Origin: JANOQP01 sp044227705
GTDB lineage: Bacteria; Bacteroidota; Bacteroidia; Chitinophagales; Saprospiraceae
Reading direction: 5' to 3'
NCBI GenBank assembly: GCA_044227705.1
Contig: JBGAWE010000143.1
Span: forward strand, 1-12,692
Length of the DNA stretch: 12,692 nt
A program made the translations under genes and the position numbers. Under the pieces are notes generated by a model, which had not been told where the DNA came from, made no database searches, and was given only the letters and a program-made list of their open reading frames with translations. Positions 1 to 6,846 of the stretch are shown here, piece after piece (position 1 is the first letter of the stretch; each line of letters begins with the position of its first letter).

Positions 1-1218
1 CAGGTTGCCGACGACGCGCTTGTTCTGGTCAAAAAGGGCGCAGCCCGACGACCCCAACTCGAACGTCCCGAGGTCGGTGACGGTGCGGAAATGGGTGCTG
101 TTCGGCGAAATGACGTTGTTCGACCAACTGATGGTCGGCAGATAAATGGTGGCGGCCTGGTTGTCCTTCGCCCATTTTTTCACGTCGCCCCTCGGATGGC
201 TGATGAAGACGGAGGGCGACGGCAAATCCGTCGTCGAGCGGTTCCAACCGGCCATGTAGACCGAATAGGTGTACGGAATCGTCCCCAAATCGAGGAGCAG
301 GAAGTCCGTCGATTGTTTGCCAGAGAGAAATGTGCAGCCGACGACCGACTGCGGCACCGGCTCCGCTGCCGGGTTTGTGCAAGCTGCGCCCTCGTAGTTG
401 AAATCAAATTTCCACTGGTCGTAGAGGGGTTGATAGCCGTCTTTGCAGTGAAAACCCGTCAGCAAGAGGGGTTTTTTGCTCGAGCCCGGCTGGTTGAGGA
501 GGGTGCCGGTGCACCAGCCCGTGCCGATCGTGAGCACCATCATCACGCGGGCGACAGCCTTTTTCTGAACCTCCCAGCCGGCAGCCTGCGGGCAGTTGAC
601 GTTGATGTTGCATCCGAGCGACTCACCGAAGTCGAGCACGTTTGCGTTCTGTCCGCTGGAAGCGAAAACACCTTTGTCGAACACGAAATCGACGCGCGGC
701 AGCTCGATTTCCGACAGGCCCTCGGCCGCCTTTGGCTCGTAAAACTCGATGGTTGCCCGCTCGCCCCGGATTGGGCCGATGGTCATTTTTCCAGAGGAAA
801 GACAGCTCTGGGCAGTGAATGCGCCGATTTTCTGCGACCTGTCCTTGTTGAAAACATACAGCTCGGAGCCAGCCGCCAGCTTGAATTTTTCGAAAATAAG
901 CACCAGCCCGGCCGCGCCAGCCGAGCCGACCTCGATGCGCCACAGCCGGTCGCCGTTGGGCAGCACTGTCCAGTCGCCGGAGGTCTTCAAGGAGACGCCG
1001 GCCGTCATCGCCAGCGCGCCGATGGGAGAGCCGTCGAACTTCTCGGGGTGCGCCGCGTCGGGCGGCATGGCCAGTTCTACGGTCGGGACGGGCCGCTCGG
1101 ACAGTCTTTTTTCAAAAAATGGAACCTCGGAAACCGCCCGGCCCGGCAAGAGGAGCTGCGCCGAGGCGGCGAGCGGGGCCAGCAAAAAGAGGGCGGCACA
1201 AATCGGAAAGGTGCGCAT
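1..1218 (-). CDS. Secreted lysyl-endopeptidase-type serine protease (S1 family), 3' end missing
   Basis: The minus frame is open from ATG at 1218 to the left edge: 406 codons, no stop. Residues 1-21 form a signal peptide ending ASA-Q. A beta-rich N-terminal domain follows, then a trypsin-fold domain. The catalytic triad is visible: His257 in LTGFHC, Asp305 in TDFLLLDL and Ser391 in ELGSSGCALFD. The stretch SHPRGDVKK near 340-348 is typical of lysyl endopeptidases related to Achromobacter protease I. Several cysteines (203, 209, 236, 258, 280, 295, 393) could form disulfides outside the cell. From the family, it cleaves peptide bonds, often after lysine; that specificity is inferred here. In Bacteroidota such proteins usually end in a T9SS sorting domain, which would lie beyond the window. 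It is transcribed divergently from the gene at 1384. The 381-codon plus-strand ORF opposite it (91-1236) is an antisense shadow. Confidence 0.85.
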   Translation of the reverse strand, partial: MRTFPICAALFLLAPLAASAQLLLPGRAVSEVPFFEKRLSERPVPTVELAMPPDAAHPEKFDGSPIGALAMTAGVSLKTSGDWTVLPNGDRLWRIEVGSAGAAGLVLIFEKFKLAAGSELYVFNKDRSQKIGAFTAQSCLSSGKMTIGPIRGERATIEFYEPKAAEGLSEIELPRVDFVFDKGVFASSGQNANVLDFGESLGCNINVNCPQAAGWEVQKKAVARVMMVLTIGTGWCTGTLLNQPGSSKKPLLLTGFHCKDGYQPLYDQWKFDFNYEGAACTNPAAEPVPQSVVGCTFLSGKQSTDFLLLDLGTIPYTYSVYMAGWNRSTTDLPSPSVFISHPRGDVKKWAKDNQAATIYLPTISWSNNVISPNSTHFRTVTDLGTFELGSSGCALFDQNKRVVGNL

Positions 1219-1383
1219 GGGAAGTGGTTGGATTGAACTGGAACGCAAGTCTTGGCCTCGGGTTCCGGGATTAATTTCGGGGGAAGGTAGATAAGATTGC
1301 CGACCGGCCGGATGCGAGCTAAAAGCACGGGCGGCGGCAATACTTTTCGCGCCCCTTTCCTTTGTCCAAAAACTCGGCTGCCG
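1219..1383. promoter_or_regulatory. Divergent intergenic region between the protease and the GldM-like pair
   Basis: These 165 bases separate two divergent starts and should carry promoters for both. On the plus side, TACTTTTC at 1341-1348 differs at one base from the Bacteroidota -7 element TAnnTTTG. It lies within a stretch (1342-1354, ACTTTTCGCGCCC) that recurs upstream of the alpha/beta hydrolase. No Shine-Dalgarno sequence is visible before either start. No convincing promoter was found on the minus side. An upstream in-frame ATG at 1297 would extend the plus gene into this region, but it would place 29 non-conserved-looking residues before the membrane helix, so it was not chosen. Confidence 0.3.
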
Positions 1384-2259
1384 ATGTGCTCCTCACTCTT
1401 CTCGTCGAACAAAAGTTGGTTCCTTTTCTATTTGCTGGCCATAGCGGGGTTTGGCGGGCGGTTGGTTTGGCGGCATTTTGAGCCGAAGAACATGGATTTG
1501 TTGGCGGATTGGGCAATAGGCACGGTTTATCGGGAGCTTGAAATCTGTCAGAGGACAAACAGCAGCGCCACGAGAGAAATCTCACTAGCGGCCTTTATCA
1601 ACAAGTGCGATGTCAACAGGGCACTCCGAGAGCAGGCTGAAAAACTCGACTCAATTGGGTATAAACTGGCCGACATGACATATTCGAAAACCAAGGAAAA
1701 TTGGGAAGCAAACTTTGAGGCAAGCCTCGCCACCGAGGTCGATTTCATCAGACAAGTCATCGCGGGCGATACAGCCGCCGGGCGAAAGCTCTCGACTATT
1801 TTTCCTGCAAGTTCGGGTTCCGTCTTTCCGGCCGATGTCGCCAGTTTTGTTGGACACGCGAGGCCCACGTTCTCTGGGGCCACTTTGAAGTCATGGCTGC
1901 TGCGTGCCGAACTCGCCCGGGGCATAGCGCTCAACAGCTTGGCAGCTCGCCTTATCCATGAACCTGAAGTTCGCCTCGACCGATTCCAACCTGCCCTTTC
2001 CGTGAATGTTGGCCAACTGGCCACCAACGGTAGGCTCTCGGGTGATGTGTTTTTGCTCCACTATTCAGCAGAGCATCAAAACATAACCCTGACTGTGAAT
2101 GAGAAAGACATCCCGCTTCGAGAAGGTCTTGGAAACTGGTCGAGAACCTACCAAACGGCTGGAAAGAGACAACTCAATACTCGCTTTTCATTGATAAACC
2201 CGTTGACCAGAGAAGTGAAAACCTACGAGAAGAGCTACATTTTAACCATTGGAGAATGA
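1384..2259 (+). CDS. Membrane-anchored periplasmic protein resembling the N-terminal half of GldM (gene A of a pair)
   Basis: Not assigned to a family with certainty. The 291-residue product has one hydrophobic segment at about 11-29, so it is probably anchored in the inner membrane with the rest in the periplasm. Residues 35-195 look mostly helical. Residues 197-290 look like a beta-sandwich: NGRLSGDVFLLHYS, then LTVNEKDIPLREGLGNW, ending VKTYEKSYILTI. This order (helix, helical D1, Ig-like D2 with 'y.adVFL..ys...itVng..l...dG.g.y' and a closing '..Y...y.v') is what I recall for the first half of GldM, the T9SS/gliding motor shaft. The GldM D3 and D4 domains are missing, and so is the conserved GldM N-terminal helix motif. 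The stop overlaps the next gene's start (ATGA), implying translational coupling. GC content is visibly lower than in the genes downstream. ATG 1384 is preferred over 1297. The GldM relationship is inferred from memory. Confidence 0.6.
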   Translation: MCSSLFSSNKSWFLFYLLAIAGFGGRLVWRHFEPKNMDLLADWAIGTVYRELEICQRTNSSATREISLAAFINKCDVNRALREQAEKLDSIGYKLADMTYSKTKENWEANFEASLATEVDFIRQVIAGDTAAGRKLSTIFPASSGSVFPADVASFVGHARPTFSGATLKSWLLRAELARGIALNSLAARLIHEPEVRLDRFQPALSVNVGQLATNGRLSGDVFLLHYSAEHQNITLTVNEKDIPLREGLGNWSRTYQTAGKRQLNTRFSLINPLTREVKTYEKSYILTIGE

Positions 2260-3131
2260 CCTTTCCCAACATGAGACGAGCTTTATTCCACATCTTCTTT
2301 TTGGGAGCCATCGCTTATTTGGCGTTCAAAAACCACCGCGCCGACTATTGGCAGAGCCAGCTCGATTTTATGGTCGTACAAGCTCTCGATGCCGGGCAAT
2401 TGGCGAAACCAAGGATGCTCGAGGCCCGACAGCTTAAGCTTAAAGCTGTTGAAAAAGGGAGCATGGAAAGCGAGACCAGCACCAACAAAGAGTATGTGCG
2501 GCGAGCGCACAGGATTATTGCTCTCGCGCGAGATTTCGAATGCTCATTGGGCAAATCCTTCAAGTGCACCAAAGAACTTGCCGCAAAAACCGCTGTTTGC
2601 CGTGACACTCTGACGAAACTGGTTGACGGGGAGCGGGACTTTTCTGCTATCCTCGGGCCTGTCTTTCGGACAGATTCTGCCGACCTCGAGCGCATCTTCA
2701 GCGATTTCCAACCCAGACACTTCGCAATAGCCGAAGAGTTGCTTCAAAGCGAGGTTATGGCCAACTCAATGGCTGCGCTCAATTATTGCGAAAGGAAGGT
2801 CAGCCCCCAATTGTTGGACGGCTACTATTTTGTGCCGATGGCGATTTTCAAAACAATCAACCCGAAAGTGGGCGAACGGGCAGAGGCGGATTTTTTGTTC
2901 GCGTTGTTCGAAGGATTCCCAAAGTACAAGGTGCACTCCTTTTCCATTGATGGAAAGCGCCTGCCAATAAAGGATGGCAAGGCGCCCTTTGCGAAAAAAT
3001 TCAAGGCTCCAGGCCTTCAAAAGCTCCGCGCCGCCTGCGAGGTGCTCATCGTTAATGACAGCAACCACTTCGACACCCTCCGCGTCGAGCGCGAGTTCGA
3101 AGTCAACGTCCCCGAGACCGCCCACTTTTGA
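2256..3131 (+). CDS. Membrane-anchored periplasmic protein resembling the N-terminal half of GldM (gene B of a pair)
   Basis: Not assigned to a family with certainty. The start ATG overlaps the stop of gene A (ATGA at 2256-2259); Met6 at 2271, just before RRALFHIFFLG, is an alternative start. The product is 291 residues from the overlapping start. A hydrophobic helix at about 9-24 follows a double arginine, which fits an N-in, C-periplasm topology. Residues 30-180 look helical and include paired cysteines (96, 104, 115). Residues 190-287 look beta-rich: GERAEADFLFALF, then FSIDGKRLPIKDGKAPF, and a closing LRVEREFEVNVP. The arrangement matches gene A position by position although sequence identity is low, so the two are likely distant paralogs. 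Both resemble GldM domains 1-2 without domains 3-4. Coupled expression and equal size suggest a heteromeric complex; this is inference. Function unknown. Confidence 0.6.
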   Translation: MTFPNMRRALFHIFFLGAIAYLAFKNHRADYWQSQLDFMVVQALDAGQLAKPRMLEARQLKLKAVEKGSMESETSTNKEYVRRAHRIIALARDFECSLGKSFKCTKELAAKTAVCRDTLTKLVDGERDFSAILGPVFRTDSADLERIFSDFQPRHFAIAEELLQSEVMANSMAALNYCERKVSPQLLDGYYFVPMAIFKTINPKVGERAEADFLFALFEGFPKYKVHSFSIDGKRLPIKDGKAPFAKKFKAPGLQKLRAACEVLIVNDSNHFDTLRVEREFEVNVPETAHF

Positions 3132-3218
3132 AAACCCGCGAGACAAATAGCCCGGTTGGGCAAAACTTTTCGCGCCCAAATCAATTGCCCCAAATCCAGT
3201 CCTCACATCCCCGTTTGC

Positions 3219-4136
3219 ATGAAAAAACGTCTCGGCCGCCTTGCCCTTGTCCTATCCATCGTCCTCGCCGCGCTCGTCGGCATCGGCTTTTGGTCGGTGG
3301 ACAACGTGCTCCCCTACTCCATCGTCCGGCCGTGGAAGCGGGCAGCGCACGAGACGCCCGCTGACCTCGGGCTGCTGGCTGAGCACCTCTCGCTCGACGG
3401 TTTTGACGCGGTGAGAATCAACGCCTGGCTCGTCTGCCCGAAGCTCGACACGGTCTTTCCAAACACGGTCATATTCCTGCACGGCATTGGCAACAACTGC
3501 TCGGCCTTCAACCGGACCGCCGCCCTCCTTGCCGACCACGGCTGGAACTCCGTCCTCATCGACCTGCGGGCGCACGGCGAGAGCGGCGGCGAGTTCTGCA
3601 CGTTCGGTTTTTACGAGGAAAAAGACCTCGCCCGCGTCGTCGATTTCCTCGAAAAGGAGCGGCCCGAGCGGTGCCGGAAGCTGGGCGTCTGGGGCAAGTC
3701 GCTCGGCGGGGCCATCGCCCTCCAATGCCTCGAAAACGACCCGAGGCTGGACTTCGGCATCATCGAAAGCACGTTCACCGACCTTCCGACCATCGTTTCC
3801 GACTATCAAAAAAGGTATGCGCTCGGCATCCGACTGCCGTGGGCAAGCGGCCGGGCGTTGGAAAAGGCGGGTGAAATCGCGCATTTCGACCCGCAGACTG
3901 TCCGCCCGCTCGAGTCGGCGCGGAACATCCGGCAACCCGTCCTCCTCGCGCACGGCGACGCGGACGAGCGCATCAGCTTCGAATACGGCCAGCGCATTTA
4001 CGAGAACCTCGCCTCGGCGGACAAGGAGTTTGTCGCCGTCCACGGGGCGCACCACAACGACGTCCACCGAGTCGGCGGAAAGGCGTACATGGAGAAGTGC
4101 CTCGCCTTCCTCGACCGGCAGCGGTTTATGGAGTAG
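3219..4136 (+). CDS. Alpha/beta hydrolase with N-terminal membrane anchor
   Basis: Start ATG 3219 (MKKRLGRLAL...) is chosen over the in-frame ATG at 3156 because it places a positively charged tip directly before the hydrophobic segment (about residues 6-25). That segment is a membrane anchor or uncleaved signal. The 305-residue product then has an alpha/beta hydrolase fold: oxyanion-loop motif FLHGIG (about 86-91), DLRAHGES (about 115-122), nucleophile elbow GKSLG with Ser161, acid Asp249 in HGDAD, and His279 in GAHHND. This resembles the membrane-associated BEM46/YfhR-like serine hydrolases, whose natural substrates (esters, lipids or peptides) are mostly unknown. It lies 87 bases after gene B and 39 bases before the thioesterase, and is more GC-rich than genes A and B. 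The exact substrate cannot be told from the sequence. Confidence 0.82.
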   Translation: MKKRLGRLALVLSIVLAALVGIGFWSVDNVLPYSIVRPWKRAAHETPADLGLLAEHLSLDGFDAVRINAWLVCPKLDTVFPNTVIFLHGIGNNCSAFNRTAALLADHGWNSVLIDLRAHGESGGEFCTFGFYEEKDLARVVDFLEKERPERCRKLGVWGKSLGGAIALQCLENDPRLDFGIIESTFTDLPTIVSDYQKRYALGIRLPWASGRALEKAGEIAHFDPQTVRPLESARNIRQPVLLAHGDADERISFEYGQRIYENLASADKEFVAVHGAHHNDVHRVGGKAYMEKCLAFLDRQRFME

Positions 4137-4141
4137 CCGGG

Positions 4142-4149
4142 TAGTTTTG
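4142..4149 (+). promoter_or_regulatory. Candidate Bacteroidota -7 element (TAGTTTTG)
   Basis: TAGTTTTG is an exact match to the Bacteroidota -7 consensus TAnnTTTG and ends 26 bases before the thioesterase ATG at 4176. No clear TTG -33 element was seen at the expected distance, so this is a weak candidate. If real, it would let the thioesterase-MBL pair be transcribed separately from the upstream hydrolase. Confidence 0.3.
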
Positions 4150-4175
4150 CCGCCGTTTTCAACCCAAATCATTTT

Positions 4176-4745
4176 ATGAAAGAAGAAAAACCGCTCGACG
4201 CCAAGCGCGTCGCCGACAGCCGCAGCGTGATGACCGAGCTGGTCATGCCCAACGACACCAACCCGCTCGGCAACCTCATGGGCGGCTACCTGATGCGCTG
4301 GATGGACATCGCCTGCGCCGTCGCCGCCGGGAAGCACTGCGCGTCGCACGTCGTCACGGTCTCCGTCGACCACGTTTCTTTTCAAAACCCCATCCACCTC
4401 GGCGACGTCATCACGCTCGAGGCGCAGGTCACGCGGGCGTTCAACACCTCGGTCGAGGTCTACGTCGAGGTCTACGCGGCCGACATCAAGGGCGGCCGGC
4501 CGAGGCGTTGCAACCACGCCTATTTCACCTTCGTGGCCGTCGCCGACGACAAGAAGACGCCCGTCGCCGTGCCGCCCGTGCTGCCGCTATCGGCAGAGGA
4601 AGAGCGGCTTTATGAAAGCGCCTCTCGGCGGCGCGAGCTGCGGCTGATCCTCGCCGGGCGGCTCAAGCCGAAGGACGCGGAGGAGCTGCGGGCCTTCTTC
4701 GCCGACCTGGGCGAAATCGAGGCTGGCAAGCGGGAGGACCTGTAA
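4176..4745 (+). CDS. Acyl-CoA thioesterase, single hotdog domain (YkhA/YciA type)
   Basis: The 189-residue product hydrolyses acyl-CoA to free fatty acid and CoA by family assignment; it is probably cytoplasmic, as no signal peptide is seen. The hotdog signature is clear: MPNDTNPLGNLMGGYLMRWMD at 24-44, holding the conserved Asn29 and Asp44 of this thioesterase group. Then come VSVDHVSFQNPIHLGDVI (62-79) and a long central strand VEVYVEVYA. Residues from about 135 on form a charged helical tail longer than the minimal domain (LSAEEERLYESASRRR onward). This tail resembles the extension of Bacillus YkhA-like and brain-type acyl-CoA hydrolases. Only 10 bases separate it from the MBL-fold gene, so the two are probably one transcript. 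Chain-length preference cannot be told. Confidence 0.88.
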   Translation: MKEEKPLDAKRVADSRSVMTELVMPNDTNPLGNLMGGYLMRWMDIACAVAAGKHCASHVVTVSVDHVSFQNPIHLGDVITLEAQVTRAFNTSVEVYVEVYAADIKGGRPRRCNHAYFTFVAVADDKKTPVAVPPVLPLSAEEERLYESASRRRELRLILAGRLKPKDAEELRAFFADLGEIEAGKREDL

Positions 4746-4755
4746 AAACCCAACC

Positions 4756-5676
4756 ATGAAAATCAGCACACTCGACCTGCGCTTCCTCGGCGAGAAAAGG
4801 GCCATCGCCGCTTTTTTGATTGAGAAACGAGGCTGCCCGCCCGCTCTCGTCGAGACCGGGCCGCACTCGACGCTGCCGATTTTGGAGGAAGAACTTTTCA
4901 AAAAGGGCCTCCGACTGGCCGACATCGGCCACGTCTTCCTCACCCATATCCACCTCGACCACGCGGGCGCGGCCTGGGCATTTGCCCGCGAGGGTGCCAA
5001 AATCCACGTCCACCCGGCGGGGGCGCGGCACCTCATCGACCCTTCGCGGCTGATGGCCTCGGCCAGCCAGATTTACGGCGACCAGATGGAAACGCTATGG
5101 GGAAGAATGGAGGCCATCGCGCCCGAGCTGGTTTCGCAGCCGGGGCATGGTGAAAAAATCGCGGTCGGCAGCCTCGAACTGACCGCTTGGCACACGCCGG
5201 GCCACGCCGTCCACCACATCGCATGGCAAGCCGGGCGCAAGCTTTTCACGGGCGACGTGGCCGGGGTGAAAATCGGTCGAGGCCCCGTTGTCCCGCCCTG
5301 CCCGCCGCCCGACATCAACATCGAGGACTGGCTGGCGAGCATCGAGTTGATGTCGAAACTCGATGTGGACGACCTGTTTTTGACCCATTTCGGTCGGATT
5401 TCAGATAGAAGCAGCCACCTCGACGCGCTTGCCGAGCGGCTTCGCGGCTATTCCGACTGGATGCGCCCCTATTTTGAAAAAGGGGTTCCGCAGGCTGAAA
5501 TCGTCCTGGTTTTCACTGAATTCATCAAAAAGGAACTGGCCGAGAATCGGGTCGGCCGGGCCGGGCTGCGCAAGTACGCGGCGGCCAACCCGCCCGAGAT
5601 GTCGGTGGCTGGACTGATGCGGTATTGGTCGAAAAAGGGGGGGGGCGCCGCCGCCAACTGTTTGATTTTCAACTAA
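4756..5676 (+). CDS. Metallo-beta-lactamase-fold hydrolase
   Basis: This 306-residue protein has the full dinuclear metal set of the MBL superfamily: THIHLDH (His64, His66, Asp68, His69), His150 in HTPGH, Asp167 in TGDVAG and His211 in LTHFGR. The glyoxalase II-like arrangement points to hydrolysis of a thioester, lactone or phosphodiester; which one cannot be told. No signal peptide is visible, so a cytoplasmic site is likely. Residues from about 220 on form a helical C-terminal region (SHLDALAERLRGYSDWM). It lies 10 bases behind the thioesterase, probably in one operon, and ends 11 bases before the convergent LD-carboxypeptidase stop. The last codons cross a run of nine G (5637-5645). A one-base length change there would replace the final ten or so residues or extend the protein, so the C-terminus as read (GGGAAANCLIFN) may be unreliable. 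Confidence 0.85.
   Translation: MKISTLDLRFLGEKRAIAAFLIEKRGCPPALVETGPHSTLPILEEELFKKGLRLADIGHVFLTHIHLDHAGAAWAFAREGAKIHVHPAGARHLIDPSRLMASASQIYGDQMETLWGRMEAIAPELVSQPGHGEKIAVGSLELTAWHTPGHAVHHIAWQAGRKLFTGDVAGVKIGRGPVVPPCPPPDINIEDWLASIELMSKLDVDDLFLTHFGRISDRSSHLDALAERLRGYSDWMRPYFEKGVPQAEIVLVFTEFIKKELAENRVGRAGLRKYAAANPPEMSVAGLMRYWSKKGGGAAANCLIFN
5637..5645 (+). repeat. Nine-G homopolymer tract
   Basis: A run of nine G directly after five A lies within codons 294-297 of the MBL-fold gene. With eight G the protein would end GGAPPPTV; with ten G it would read on into sequence antisense to the LD-carboxypeptidase. It is a potential slippage site or a sequencing-length error. Confidence 0.9.
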
Positions 5677-5687
5677 CTATAACAAAA

Positions 5688-6722
5688 TCAAACCACCCCC
5701 GCCTGCAGGATGATCAGCACGCCCCGGTCGGCGTCGAGTTCGGCGGTGATGCCAACCGGGAGGGTGCACTGGTCGCTCACATGGCCGAACGGCAGGCCGT
5801 AGACAGCCGGGATTCCGAGGCCCGAGAGCCGGTCGCGCAGCATTTCGCGAAGCGAGAAAGAGTCGGAGCCTTCCTTTTTCTCACACCCTTTGAACACGCC
5901 GAGCGCGATGCCCGCCGCCCGCCCGAGGTTGAGCGCCGAGAGGCATTGGGTGATCATCCGGTCGCAGCGGTACGGCTCTTCCTCCACCTCTTCGATGAAC
6001 GCGATTTTGCCAGTGAAATCGGGTGCCCATTCCGTCCCGGCGAGCGCCGCAAGGAGCGAGAGGTTGCCGCCGAGCAAGGGGCCTCGCGCCACGCCTTTTC
6101 GCAGGACTTCGGGCTGAAAAACGCCGTCAGGCACGGGCATCGAGGCATCGGGCAGGCCGACCTCGAAGCGCGGGGTGATTTCGAAAAGGACGCGCCGAAG
6201 CGAGTCGGTCGTAAATTCCGTGAAGTCCGACGCGCCGACCGGGCCGTGGAAGGTGACAAGGCCTGTCTTTTTTGAGATGGCGCAGTGCAGGGCGGTGATG
6301 TCCGAGAAGCCGATTAGCGGCTTGGGGTTCCTTTTTATAAGTTTGAAGTCGACGTTTTCGAGCAGCCGAGAGCAGCCGTAGCCGCCGCGCGCGCACCAGA
6401 TGGCGTCGATTTCAGGGTCGGCAAAGGCGCGGTGGAGGTCTTCGAGCCGCTGTTCGTCGCTGCCGGCGAGGTAGCCCGTTTTCGAGCGGAGGTGGGCGGC
6501 GGGGCGCAGATTGAGGTTGAGGCCGGTCAGGTTGGTCATCGCTTTGACGAACTTCTCGTCGCTCAACGGGCTGGCCGGCGCAACGACGGCGATGCGCATC
6601 CCCGTGCGCAGGCGAGCGGGGCGGATGAGTCGCGGCAGCTTCTTTTTGGAAAAAACAGCGGGCGCAACGGCAGCTGCCCCGGCCGTGCCGAGCAGTTTTT
6701 GGGTGAAATCGCGTCTGTCCAT
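5688..6722 (-). CDS. LD-carboxypeptidase (peptidase family S66) with Tat signal
   Basis: Start ATG 6722 (MDRRDFTQKLLGTAG) gives 344 residues; ATGs at 6728 and 6770 are further upstream in frame. The first residues form a twin-arginine signal (RRDFTQKLL, then a small-residue hydrophobic stretch ending near VFS), so the enzyme is probably exported folded to the periplasm. Peptidase motifs, numbered from 6722: the RGGYGCSRLL turn (about 112-121), nucleophile Ser140 in GFSDITALH, the acidic motif IEEVEEEPYRCDRM (about 243-256), and His314 in PFGHVSD. Family S66 removes the terminal D-alanine from murein tetrapeptides by cutting an L,D-bond during peptidoglycan recycling; the microcin C immunity protein MccF also belongs here. 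Classical LdcA is cytoplasmic, so the Tat signal is noteworthy. The gene is convergent with the MBL gene and divergent from the GNAT gene. Confidence 0.88.
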   Translation of the reverse strand: MDRRDFTQKLLGTAGAAAVAPAVFSKKKLPRLIRPARLRTGMRIAVVAPASPLSDEKFVKAMTNLTGLNLNLRPAAHLRSKTGYLAGSDEQRLEDLHRAFADPEIDAIWCARGGYGCSRLLENVDFKLIKRNPKPLIGFSDITALHCAISKKTGLVTFHGPVGASDFTEFTTDSLRRVLFEITPRFEVGLPDASMPVPDGVFQPEVLRKGVARGPLLGGNLSLLAALAGTEWAPDFTGKIAFIEEVEEEPYRCDRMITQCLSALNLGRAAGIALGVFKGCEKKEGSDSFSLREMLRDRLSGLGIPAVYGLPFGHVSDQCTLPVGITAELDADRGVLIILQAGVV

Positions 6723-6846
6723 AGTCATGCTTGGTGGCCCGTCCCGAATGCTGGGAGCGGGCGAGTTCAATGGTTTTTCGTTTTCTGTGTTGTGCTATGC
6801 CGGTTCGATTTGAAGCTGGAGCTTCGGGCCACAAAACGCCGTTCTG
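6723..6846. promoter_or_regulatory. Divergent intergenic region with a short palindrome
   Basis: This 124-base gap lies between the LD-carboxypeptidase start (minus) and the GNAT start (plus). It contains GAAGCT-GG-AGCTTC at 6812-6825, a perfect six-base inverted repeat with a two-base centre, 21 bases before the GNAT ATG. TCGATTTG at 6805-6812 differs from TAnnTTTG at one base. The palindrome could be an operator, a small RNA hairpin in the leader, or chance; no regulator can be named. Confidence 0.3.

Noticed and set aside
91..1236. Plus-strand ORF of 381 codons
   Set aside because: It lies codon-for-codon opposite the secreted protease, is rich in Arg/Gly/Ala, and has no recognisable motif; it is an antisense shadow of a GC-rich gene.
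3252..4517. Minus-strand ORF of 421 codons opposite the hydrolase and thioesterase
   Set aside because: It spans two real genes with clear catalytic motifs on the plus strand; its sequence (many Val/Asp/Arg repeats) is typical of antisense reading in GC-rich DNA.
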